A stretch of DNA of 64,000 bases from Pseudomonas sp. SL4(2022). GTDB taxonomy: Bacteria; Pseudomonadota; Gammaproteobacteria; Pseudomonadales; Pseudomonadaceae. How positions within the stretch are numbered: the stretch's first letter is position 1; every line of letters begins with the position of its first letter. The notes beneath the pieces are model-generated. The model was not told the origin of the DNA. It saw only the letters and a list, made by a program, of their open reading frames with translations, and ran no database searches. The stretch is from assembly GCF_026625725.1 (NCBI RefSeq), contig NZ_CP113060.1, positions 4,222,001-4,286,000 of the forward strand, in the 5' to 3' direction. Positions 34,811 to 46,800 of the stretch are shown in pieces. The position numbers and the translations under genes were made by a program.

Positions 34811-37800
34811 CTAGATACCTCCGTGGTGCTGATTCGGATCATCAGCCAAAGGGTTCTCGATAGCTGCCAAGTCATCAACCACTGGATCTACTGACTGCTC
34901 ATTCGCAGCGGTGTGCTCACCTGACACGCCAGCATGCTGCAGATCCATAAGCACTGCCGTAGGCGGCATGTGCATGTCATCAGCCGTTGGCGTGAGTGAG
35001 TCAATACCGGCAGCGGCTAGGTACTCATGTACCGCAGGATTTGACATGCCGGAATGCTCACCCATAGCGGCTGAAGGCATGGCGCTGCCGGCAAACTGCA
35101 GGTAATCCGCGACCGGCGAGTATGAATCCGCAGCGCCGCCCGTTGTTCCTGCGCTATGTACATCAAGCCCTGGATCATGAAGCGCATCACTCTGCGCGGG
35201 CGCAGCGGCCTCATGATGGGTATTGTCTGCCGAGCTGACGGGGTGATTCAGGTCAACCACGACCGCAGCATGCGTGCCCCCCTGCAGATTATCAACGCTA
35301 GGCGTTGGATCGTCATATTGTGGTCCGAAATCATCTGCCGCAGGTGGTGCTGGCGACGGTGCCGGTGGCTGCGCGGTCAGAGACAACTCACCAAACGTAT
35401 ATTCCTCGACCCAGCCATTGAATCCAGTGCCGTCGGGCAAGCTGACTTGGATGTTGTGCAGATCGCCGCTGTTGTGCAACCACATGTGGGTGCTGTCCAA
35501 ACCGCTATCACTGGTGGCAACAATGCTATGCCCCTGTGCGTGCCAGAGCAGCAGCTCGCTGACATGCAGCGTGGCGGCATTCTCGGCGGTGGGCGAAATG
35601 CTTTGCACCACCTGCCCGAACTTGTCGACCACCTGCACATGCACACCGGTGATGCTCAGGTCTAGGTTACCCACCGATGCCAAGCTGCCTTTGTCCAACT
35701 CGTCGGCAAGGCCTTGATATTGATAGCCAGCAGCGTGCACGGCGGCCAGGATGCCGGCAAACACATCATGTCCGCCGGCGCTGGCTGGTAGCTGGATCAC
35801 TGGAGGCAACTGCATCCCCGCCGGCGCACCGCCTACTTCAACATCGATGTCATGGGCCGTGCCGTCCACGCTGTGCACCGTCAGCTGTTCGGTGATGTGG
35901 GAGTTGGGCAGCAGGTGCTGGACGAAGCTGTCGTGCCCATCCACCTGGTAGGTCCAGTGGCCCTGGGCATCGATGCTCAGGCTGCCAAAGCTGCCCTTGA
36001 CCGTGCCGGCCTGGAAACCGCCCTGGCCGGCATCGTCATCGCTGGCGTGCAGATCGCCCGAGGTCTGGGGATGCACACCGGCCTGCACCTGGCCGCTGTC
36101 CACGCCGTAGATGAAGGTGCTGTCGTTGCGGCCGGTGATGTGAATGCTCAGCAACTGTGTGGCCGTGGCCCCTGCGCTGTCGGTGACGGTGATGGGAATG
36201 TCGATGTCCCGCACCTGGCCGGCAGTCAGACTTTGGTAGTCATGGTGGCTGGGGTCGAAGCTGTAGCTGCCGTCGGCGTTGAGCGTGAAGCCGCCCACCG
36301 CGTTTGGCGTGCTGAAGTGCAGTGCATCACCGTGGTCTACGTCCTGCGCCGCCATCTGGCCGCGCAGCAGGCTGCCGTCTTCGGTGACCGACTGGCTCTG
36401 GGCCTGCAGCATCGGCGTGTCATTGCTGCCCTGCACGGTGACCGTCAGCACATGGGTGCTGCCGTCCACGCTGCTGACGGTCAGATGTTCGGTGAAGCTC
36501 TCGCCCGCCTTGAGCGCTTGTACTGTGGCGCTTTTGTTGTCCAGGGTGTAGGTCCAGGCACCGTTGTCCTGCAGGCTGAAGTGCCCGTGCTGGGCCGGCA
36601 CGTCGGCCTGGGCGATGAAATGCGCCTCGCCCGGATCGGGGTCCACGATGCTCAGCTGACCGCCGACCACCGCTTGGGCCGCATCCTCGACCACGCTGCC
36701 ACTGTCCACGCCGCTGATCACCGCCGCGGTGGCCACGCGGCTGCCGAAGAGCTGCACCGTGACGGTGTGGCTGCTGCCATCGGCGCTGGTGACGCTGAAG
36801 CTGTCACTCAAGGCCTGCCCTGCCGCCAGTTGTTGCAAGACGCCTTGATGGCCGTCGGCCTGATAGTGCCAGCTGCCCTGCGCGTCGATGCTGAACTGGC
36901 CGTAGTGGCCGTGCACGCCGTGCTGGACGGTGAAATGCGCCTGGCCGCCGTCGGCGTCGAGCACGGTCATGTGGCCCTGGGTCTGCAGCTGCGCATCGCC
37001 GTCGGCCAGCACGCTGCCGCTGTCAGCGCCGCCTAGCTGGGCGGCGGCATTGCCGTGCGCTGCGCCGCCCGCATTCGCCTGCGGCAGGCCGTTGATGGGC
37101 ACGCTGCCGAGCAGGTGATTTGCCGGCTGGTTCATGTAGGCACCCTCGAACCTGAGCATGCCCTCATCGCCCGCGTTGTGGAAGAAGTAGCCGGCGCTAC
37201 CGCCCACACTGCCCTGCATCACCAGCATGGCGCCGGGATGGGCCTTGAGCTGCTGGCAAAGTTCGTCCATCGGCACGCGGTAGCCGAAGAACTTGGTCCC
37301 CTGGTCGAAGGTGTGCAACACATGGCCGGCGGCATCCACCACGGTGGGCTTGCCGTCGAACACATTCATGACCACATCGCGCAGGCCGGCCGAGTCACCC
37401 GCAGCCATGCGTTGGGCGATCACTTGGTAGCCACGCGTGTCCCAGCCGCCCTGCGCCATCAGAGTGCGGGAGATCTCGGGCCAGAGATCGGGCTTCTCGT
37501 CGGCGCCGTTGACCGTCACATTGATGGTGTGTGCCGTGCCGTCCACGCTCTTGACCACAAAGGTCTCGACGGCGGACTGGTTCTTGCTCAGTCCGTTCAG
37601 CGCCGCGCTGTTGTTGTCGGCGGTGTAGGTCCAGAGGCCGGACGCTTCCAGCGACAGATGGCCATACTGGCCAGCCAACTCATGCAGCGGCGCAAAGGCT
37701 GCCTGGCCCTTGTCGGGGTCCTGGATAGCGAGCTGGCCATGGGCCTCGATCAAGCCCGCGCCGGTGACATGGGCGTCTTCGGTGACGCTGCCGGTGTCCA

Positions 37801-40800
37801 CCCCGGTGATCACCGCATCCTCGGCCGTGCCCTGGATGTTCAGCGTGATCTGGTGCGTCGTGCCATCGGCACTGGCCACGCTGACGACCTCGCTCAGCTC
37901 GCCCGGCACCGGCGCCGTGTGCCATTGCAAGGCCAGGTGCTGGGCCGCGCTGGCTGGGTCGTTCAACTCGGCCACGCCGCTGAGCGGCAGGCCGTGCAGG
38001 CGGGCGGCATCGCCGCGGTCGTGCACAAAGGCCTGCACATCGGTCTGCGCGCCCTGCAGATGGACCTCGTAGCCCATGCCCTGGTGCATCCAGCTCAGCA
38101 GCTCGTCCACGCCGATGGTGGACCGGCCCTGCGCGTCCATGGCATAGACCACCGGCGTGGTGCCGGCCGGGCCGCTGAGCACGATGGCCGCGCCCTGGAT
38201 GCTCAGATCCAGCGCCCCTTCCACGCCATCGGTCGTGCCCCGACTCAGGGCCTCGCCCACCGCATGGAAGCCCGGCTGCGTCGACTGCGATAAGGCTTCC
38301 GCCAGCGCATGGAACACATGGCCCGTCTCGCCCGGCGTGCCGCCGGGCTTGAGCGCCTGCACCTCGGCCTTGTTGTTGTCGACCTCGTAGCGCCAAGCGC
38401 CGCTGGCGTCGATGCTGAAGTGACCGAACTTAGTGGCCACCGCGTTCTGCGCCACGAACACGGCTTCGCCGGCATCCACATCGCTGACCGTCAGCTGACC
38501 GTGCGTCTCGATGCGGCCGGCCGCAGTGACCTGCTGGTCTTCGATGACGCGGCCGGTGTCGGCCCCGCTGATCACCGCGCCGTCGCTTTGTCCGTGGATG
38601 GTGATGTTGACCGTGTGTGGCGTGCCGTCGGCACTGTGCACGGTGATGGTCTCCAGCAGGGTTTCGCCGTCCTTCAGCGCCTGAACATCGGGGCGGCTGC
38701 TGTCGAGCTGGTAGACCCAGTCGCCGTTGACATCGATGCTGAAGGTACCGTGAGCCGCGTGATGGACAGTCATCGGCTGCATGGACGACTGGCCCTGGTC
38801 GGCGTCCTGCACCTCGATGAAACCCGAGATTTGCTGGCCGTTGTCTTCCAGCACATGCGCCGCGTCGTAGAGCACCGGGGCCATGGCCGGCACGACGGCG
38901 CTGCCTTGCACCGCGCCGCCGCTGCTGGCCGCCTGCATGTCCGGGTACAGCACGACAGCCGCGTTGAAGGGCCCGCTGAAACCGGTCACATACTGGTTGA
39001 AGCCCGACATCTTGTCGGGGTCGCCGGGGTCATGAGGGAAGACATTGACCGGCATGCCGGTGGCATCCACCAGCACCACGTCGTAGCCCTGTCCCTTGTT
39101 GTGCCAGTTCCTCAGGTCCATCAGCGGCACCGTCGTCATGCCCCCTGCGGCGTGGTAAACGCTGGCCAGGCTGCCGTCGGGCGCGCGCAGCGCCACGCTG
39201 GTGTTGGTGAAGGACATTTCGGCCGAGACGTAACTGCGCGGGTCGGTGTTGCCCAGCAGCACCTCTGCCATGAACTGGAACTCGCGGTGCTCGCTGGACA
39301 TCAGCTGCACGCCGATGATGGTATAGACATCGGACGAGCTCACCTGCGCCGCCTGGGCCTGCGGCACAAAGGCAGCCGCATCGTCCTGCCCCTGGATGGT
39401 TACGGTGATGGTGTGCGCCGTGCCATCGGCGCTGTGCGCGGTGAGGGTGTCGGTCAGCGATTCGCCGGTCTTGAGCTGCTGGATGGCGGGGTTCTTGTTG
39501 TCGGCTTCATACAGCCAATAGCCGTCCGCATTGAGAGTGAAGTGCCCGTAACTGGCCTGCACCGTATTCTGCTGCTGGAACTGCAGAGGCCCGGCGTTGC
39601 CATCGGGGTCATCGACCTGCAGTTGCCCGGTGACATGCAGATTGCCGAAGCCATCGACATCCTGGTCTTCCGTCACCGTCCTCTGGTCGACACCGGTGAT
39701 GACGGCTGCGTCGTTCTTGCCGGTGAGGGTGATGGTCAGGTCCCGTACCGAGCTAGCGCCCATGTGGTCGGTCACAGTGATAGGGATGGTCAGCGTCTCG
39801 ATCTGGCCCTCGGCCAGATGCTGGTAGGCCGCGTTGGACGGGTCGAAGCTGTAGCTGCCGTCGGCCTTCAGGGCGAAACCGGCCACCGGCTGGTCAATGC
39901 TGAAGGTCTGGGTGTCGCCCGTATCCGCGTCGCTGGCGTGCATCTGGCCGTTCAGCAGCGCACCGTCCTCGCTCACCGCCTGGGCCTGCGCGAACAGCAC
40001 CGGTGCGTCATTCTTGCCGTAGACCGCCACCGATACGACATGGCTGGTGCCATCCGCACTCATCACCATGAAGCTGTCGGTCAGCTGGGCGCCGGCCTGC
40101 AGGTTTTGCACTGCGGCCTGGCCGTTGTCCACGCTGTAGACCCAGTGGCCGCTGGCGTCGATGCTGAAGCTGCCGTAGGTCCCGGCCACATCCCTCTGCG
40201 CGTTGAAGTGGTTCTCGCCGGTATCTGCGTCGCTGATGCTGAGCTGGCCGCTGGTCTGCAGCTGGCCGGCGTGATCGACGCTGATGTCGGTGACCGAGAT
40301 GGTCAGCGAGTCGCTGACATCGGGCACGGTCGCCGCCGCGCTCAAGGGGGTGGGCAGGCCGTCGATGGGCACCTGGCCCATGGGGTTGTTGGCCGTGTTG
40401 TAGTGGGACAGGCCGCGGAAGTGCAGCTCCATCACGTTGCCGCTGTCGTGCAGATAGAAGCCACTGCTGCCGCCGACGTTGCCGTCCAGCACCAGCTGGG
40501 CACCCGGGTGGCTCTTCAGCAGGTCCAACACCTGGCCGATGCTGATGTCGTGGCCGAACGCGCCGAGACTGCTGCCGCTGGCCAGCACATGGCCGTTGGC
40601 ATCCACCACGCTAGGGTTGCCGCTGGTGAAGGCCAACCTCATGGAGCCAAGGGCGCCGACATCCCGGGCATCGATGGCGTGGCCGATCAGGTTGTAAGGC
40701 GCCCAGTTGCTCTTGATGGTGCTGACGATGCTGGACCAGATGTCGTGCCGGGGCTCGTCCGCGCCCTGGATGCTCAGGCTCAGGGTGTGGGCCGTGCCGT

Positions 40801-43800
40801 CGACGCTGTGCACGGTGAAACTCTCGGTGGCGCTCTGTCCGCCGTGCAGGGCCTGCACGGCGGGGCTGTTGTTGTCGGCCTTGTAGACCCAACTGCCGTC
40901 TGCACCCAGCGAGAGATGGCCGAACTTGCCGGCCAGGTCCTGCAGGGGCGTGAACTGGTCGCCGCCGGCATCAGGCGTGCTGGCATGCAGCTGGCCGTGG
41001 GCGATGAGCTGGCCGCCGCTGACGTTCTGGTCCTCGGTCAGGGTCTGGTGGTCCTCACCGGTGATGACCGCGGCATCGTTCTTGCCGGCGATGCTGATGT
41101 TGACCGTGTGCGCCGTGCCGTCGGCGCTACGTACGGTGAAGCTGTCGGTGACGTTCTGGCCGTCGCGCAGAGCCTGCACCTCAGGCTTGCTGTTGTCGAT
41201 CTGGTAGTGCCACTGGCCGTTTTCATCAAGGCTGAATTGCCCATAGCTGCCCGCCGTGCCGCTTTGCGCAATGAAGTGGGCCTCGCCATCGTCGGCATCG
41301 GCCACCGTGAGCTGACCGCTCAGTGCATCGGGCCGGTCTTCCTGCGTGGCGCCGGTCTCGACCCCGCCAAAGGTGGCGGCGTCGTTGGCGCCCCTAAGAA
41401 GGATCGTCAGGGTCTGCGTTGTGCTAGCCCCCGCACTGTCGGTCACGGTGATGGGGATGCTCAGCGTCTCGCTCTGGCCGGCGGCCAGGTGCTGGTAAGC
41501 GGCATTGCTCGGGTCAAAGCTGTAGCTGCCATCGGCGTTCAGCGTGAAGCCGTCCACCGGGTGCCCCAGGCTGAAGGCCAGGGTGTCGCCCACATCGATA
41601 TCGCTGGCGTGGAACTGGCCGCTCAAGGCAGGGCCGCCTTCGGTGGCCGTCAGCAGGCCGCTGTCACTGGCTGTCCCGGTGCTGGCACTGGCTTGCCAGG
41701 CGTGGAAAGGCGGCCAAATGCTGACCTGGTTGACGTAGAGGCTGGCCTGGCCCTGCGGCCCGGTGATGTGGTTCGGGTCGCCGGCATCGTGGAAGCTGAT
41801 ATCCAGTCCGACCGTGCCCTTGGGGCCGAACACGCGGAACTCGTGGCCGGGGCCCTGCTGCTGCCAGTCCACCAAGGTCTGCAGCTTGAACTCCTGCCCG
41901 GGCGCGAAGACCTGGGCCGCCTGCCCGTCAGGCCCGACCAGGGCCAGGCCGCCCAAGCTCACCGTGACGCAGGTGTTGGCATAGGCGCCGATGGGGGCCT
42001 GGCCTTGCAGGATCTGCTGAATGTCCAGGTACTGCGCGATCCGGCTGCTGCCGATGTTGTTGATGACAAGGGGCAGAACATCGCCCGACTCCACCTCGGG
42101 GTGGTAGTCCGGCGCGACCTGCAGATGGAACTGCGGCGCGTCATTGGTACCGGTCAGCGTCACCGTCACGGTGTGCTGGGCGCCATCGGCGGCCTGCACG
42201 GTGAAGGAGTCGTTCAGGGTGGCGCCGACGGCCAGCTGCTGGATGGCCTTCTGGCTGTTGTCGGCGCTATAGCTCCAGTGACCCTGTGCGTCCAGGCTGA
42301 AGCGGCCAAGGCCGTAGCTGCCCAGCACATCGGTCTGCGGGATGAAGCGGCCTTCGCCGCTGTCGGCGTCGGTGATGCTCAGCTGGCCTGTGGCCTGCAG
42401 CTGACCGGACTGGACGGACTGGTCCTCGGTCACCGCGCCGGTGAAGGCACCGCCGATCACGGCACCGTCATTGGCACCGGTGATGGTGAAGGTCAGGTTC
42501 TGCGTGTGGCTGGCCCCGGCGCTGTCGGTGACGGTGACCGGGATCACGAGATCCTGGGTCTGGCCGGCAATGAGGTGCTGGTAGGCGGCATTGCTCGGGT
42601 CAAAGCTGTAGCTGCCGTCGGCATTGAGGGTGAAACCATCCACCGCGTTGGCAATGCTGAAGCTCTGGGTGTCGCCTGCGTCGACGTCGGTGGCAACCAT
42701 GTGGCCGTTGAGCTGAGCGCCGTCTTCGGTAACGGTTTGACTCTGCGCGGTAAGGATTGGAGCGTCATTCGTGCCGACGACCATGACCCGCACGATAGTG
42801 CTGGACGAAGCGCCAGAGCCATCAGTGACGGTGATCTGGAAAGCCTCCTGCGCCTGCTCGCCAGCTTTCAGCGCCTGAGTATCAGCATCGGATTTGTCGA
42901 GTTGATAAGTCCAGCGACCTGTTTGAGCGTCAAAGTCCAGGTGACCAAAGTGCCCTTGACCGCCGCCCGAGACTGACCAGGTCTGGGTATCTCCGTCATC
43001 GGTGTCGCGGACATGCAGCTGGCCGGTGATGCTTATGCTGGGCGCGTCGACATAGACCATACGTGCCGAGGCGCGTGTGCTGCGAATGTCGGGCGCGTCG
43101 TTGGTACCTGCCACCGTGATCGTCAGGTTCTCGGTGCTGGTACCGCCTCCGCTGTCGATCACCGTGATGGGGATGACGACATCCTGAGTCTGGCCCGCGG
43201 CCAGGTGCTGGTAGGCCGCATGCGCCGGGTTGAAGGTGTAGCTGCCATCGGGATTGAGGACAAAACCGGCAACAGGGTGAGCGACCGAGAAGTGCTGCGT
43301 ATCGCCCGCATCGACGTCGGTGGCGACCATCTGGCCGCGCAATAGACTACCGTCTTCGGTCACGGACTGGCTCTGCGCTTGCAGCACCGGCTTGTCTTCG
43401 GCGCCTTTGATGGTGATGGTGACTACCTGCTGCGTACCGTCTGCTGTCGCCACGGTGAAACGGTCGGTCAGCGTCTCACCGGCCTTGAGTTGCTGAATAG
43501 CGTTTTGCGTGTTGTCGGCGGTGTAGCTGTAACGGCCGCTCGCATCGATGCTGAAGCTGCCGTAGTGGCCAGCACCGCTCACGCCGGTTTGCGCCACGAA
43601 AACGGCTTCGCCCGCATCTGGATCGACCACCGTGAGCTGGCCGCCGGCCCTGAGCATGCCGGCCGTGGACACCACGCCGTCTTCCGTCACGAAGTTGGCA
43701 ATCCGACCGCCAATGACCGCGGTGTCGTTGGTGCCAGTGACGGTGATGGTCAGGTTCTGGGTGCTGGTGGCGCCCGCGCTGTCGGTCACGGTTACGGGGA

Positions 43801-46800
43801 TGACCACATCTTGCGTCTGGCCGGCTGCAAGGTGCTGGTAGCTAGCGTGCGTCGGGTCGAATTGATAACTGCCATCGGCATTGAGCGTGAAGCCGTCCAC
43901 TGCACTGGCGATGCTGAAGCTCTGGGTGTCGCCTGCGTCGACGTCGGTGGCGACCATGTGGCCGCTGAGCAGGCTACCGTCTTCCGTCACAGCCTGGGTC
44001 TGTGCCGCCAAAACCGGGGCATCATTCGTACCCATGACCGTGATGGTGATGGTGTGCGTCGTACCGTCCGTGTGCGTGATGCTGACGTTATCGGTGGTGG
44101 TCTCGCCGTCCTTCAGCGCCTGGGCGGTGGTGGCGCTGTTGTCCAGTGTGTAGGACCAGGCGCCATCGGCATCCATGCTGAACTCACCCAGGGTGGTGCG
44201 CAGCGAGCTGACAGGCACGAACTCTGCGCTTTCTCCAGTGGCCACCAGATGCCCGCCGGTGACCGCCGACACGTCTTCCTTGACCACGCCCACATCGACG
44301 CCGCCAATCACAACACTGTCACGCTGACCTTGAATGGTGACGGTGATGCTGTGGCTGCTGCCGTCTGCACTGTGCACTGTGAAGGTGTCTGTAGCGGTCT
44401 CTGTGCTCTTGAGCGCCTGGACTTCGGGCTTGCTGTTGTCCAGCTGGTACTGCCAGTGCCCGTCCTCGCTCAGCGTCAGACTGCCGTAGCTGCCGGCCGT
44501 GGCGGTCTGGGCGACGAAGTGCGCCTGGCCGTCGTCCGCGTCGGTGATGGCGAGCTGGCCGCTGACCGACAGGGTCAGGTCTTCAGTGACCGTGCCGGTG
44601 GCGACGCCGCTGATCACGGCTCCGTCGTTGGCACCGGTGATGGTGATGGTCAGGTTCTGCGTGCTGGTGGCGCCCGCGCTGTCGGTCACCGTGATCGGGA
44701 TGACGAGATTTTGCGTCTGGCCTGTAGCCAGGTGCTGGTAGGCCGCATTCGCTGGATCAAAGCTGTAGCTGCCATCGGCATTCAGCGTGAAGCCGTCAAT
44801 GACTTGGGCAGTGCTGAAAACTTGCGTGTCGCTGGCGTCAACATCGGTAGCCACCATGTGGCCTTGCAACTGGGCGCCATCTTCAGTGACAGCCTGCGTC
44901 TGCGCGGCCAACACCGGCGCATCATTGGTGCCGGCCACGATGACGGTCACCGTGTGTGCAGTGCCATCGGCACTGGTGACCGTGAAGCTGTCGGTCAGCG
45001 TGTCACCGGCTTTCAAATGCTGGATTTCGGGCTTGCTGTTGTCGGCGCTATACGTCCACTGACCGGCGGCATCCAGAGTAAAAACACCGTAGTGGCCGTT
45101 CGAGATCAGCGCATTGAAGTGATCCTGTCCGGCGTCCGGGTCGATCACGGTCAAAGTGCCCGACGTGCTGATTTTGCCCGATGTGATATGGCTGTCTTCG
45201 GTCACAGCGCCACTGTCGGTGCCGGCGATGGTGGCGCCATCATTGCTTCCGGTCAGCGTGATCGTGAGGTTCTGCGTACTGCTCAGGCCAGTGCTGTCGG
45301 TCACGGTGATAGGGATGACGAGATCTTGCGTCTGACCTGCGGCGAGATGCTGGTAGCTGGCGTGGCTCGGATCGAAGCTATAGCTGCCGTCGGCGTTGAG
45401 GGTGAAGCCATCGACGGTATTGGCATGGCTGAAAGTTTGCGTGTCACCATGGTCCGCATCTGTGGCGACCAAATGGCCGGTCAGTTGTGTACCGTCTTCG
45501 GTGACAGCTTGGGTCTGGGCGCTCAATACAGGCGCATCGTTCGTCCCCATGACCGAGAGGGTGATGCTGTGGGTGCTACCGTCCGTGTGGGTGATGGTGA
45601 CCGTTTCAGTGGCAGTCTCTCCGGCCTTCAGTGCCTGAGTGCCTATACGGCTGTTGTCCAGCGTATAGGTCCAGGCGCCATCGGCATCCATAGAGAAATC
45701 GCCCAGCGTGGTGCGCTGCTGCAGCGGCACAAATTCCGCGCTCTCGCCCGTGGCCACCAGATGCCCGCCGGTGACCGCCGACACGTCTTCCTTGACTACG
45801 CCTACATCCACGCCGCCAATGACGACGTTATCGCGCTGCCCCTGGATGGTGATGGTGATGCTGTGGCTGCTGCCGTCTGCACTGTGCACTGTGAAGGTGT
45901 CGGTAGCGGTCTCTGTGCTCTTGAGCGCCTGGACTTCGGGCTTGCTGTTGTCCAGCTGGTACTGCCAGTGCCCGTCCTCGCTCAGCGTCAGACTGCCGTA
46001 GCTGCCGGCGGTGGCGGTCTGGGCGACGAAATGCGCCTGCCCGTCATCCGCATCGCTGATTTGCAGCTGTCCGTTGACGGACAAGGTCTGGTCTTCGACG
46101 ACCCGGCCAACATCGGCGCCACTGATGTGGGGCGCGTCATTAGTGCCGATCAGCCTGATCGTCAGGTTCTGCGTGGCCGTAGCGCCCGCACTGTCGGTCA
46201 CCGTGACAGGAATGACGACATCTTGTGTCTGGCCTGCCGCCAGATGTTGGTAGCTGGCATGGCGCGGATCAAAGCTGTAACTGCCATCGGTGTTGAGTGT
46301 GAAGCCGTCAACCGGCTGGGCGATGCTGAAGGTTTGAGTGTCGTGTGCATCCACATCAGTGGCGACCATGCGGCCTTGCAACAAGGTACCGTCTTCTGTG
46401 AAGGCCTGCGTTTGCGCCGCCAGTACCGGGGCGTCGTTTGTGCCCTGAATGGTGACGGTCACGGTATGGGTTGTGCCGTCCGTGCTGCTGGCGGTAAAGG
46501 TATCGGTAAGCGTCTCGCCGGCCTTCAATTGCTGGATTGCGCTCTGCGTGTTGTCCGCGCTGTAAGTCCAGTTTCCCGATGGGTCGAGCACGAAGTTGCC
46601 GTAACCGTTTGCACCAGCGCCATGCTGGACGGCGAAAGCAGCCTCACCGGTGTCGACATCCGTCACATCAAGCTTGCCTCCACAGCTCAGGGTGTGAGTG
46701 GCGCTGAAGCCTTGATCCTCGGTGATCCTGCCATTGCTGACGCCGCTGATCACGGCGCGGTCGTTGACGCCGGTGACCGTGATGGTGAGGTTCTGTGTGC

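Noticed and set aside
38309..42976. Plus-strand open frame of 1555 codons opposite the giant gene
   Set aside because: It is an antisense shadow produced by the GC-rich, repetitive codons of the adhesin. The translation is low-complexity (Ala/Val/Gly/His) and repeats in step with the VCBS units. No ribosome site or domain is seen.
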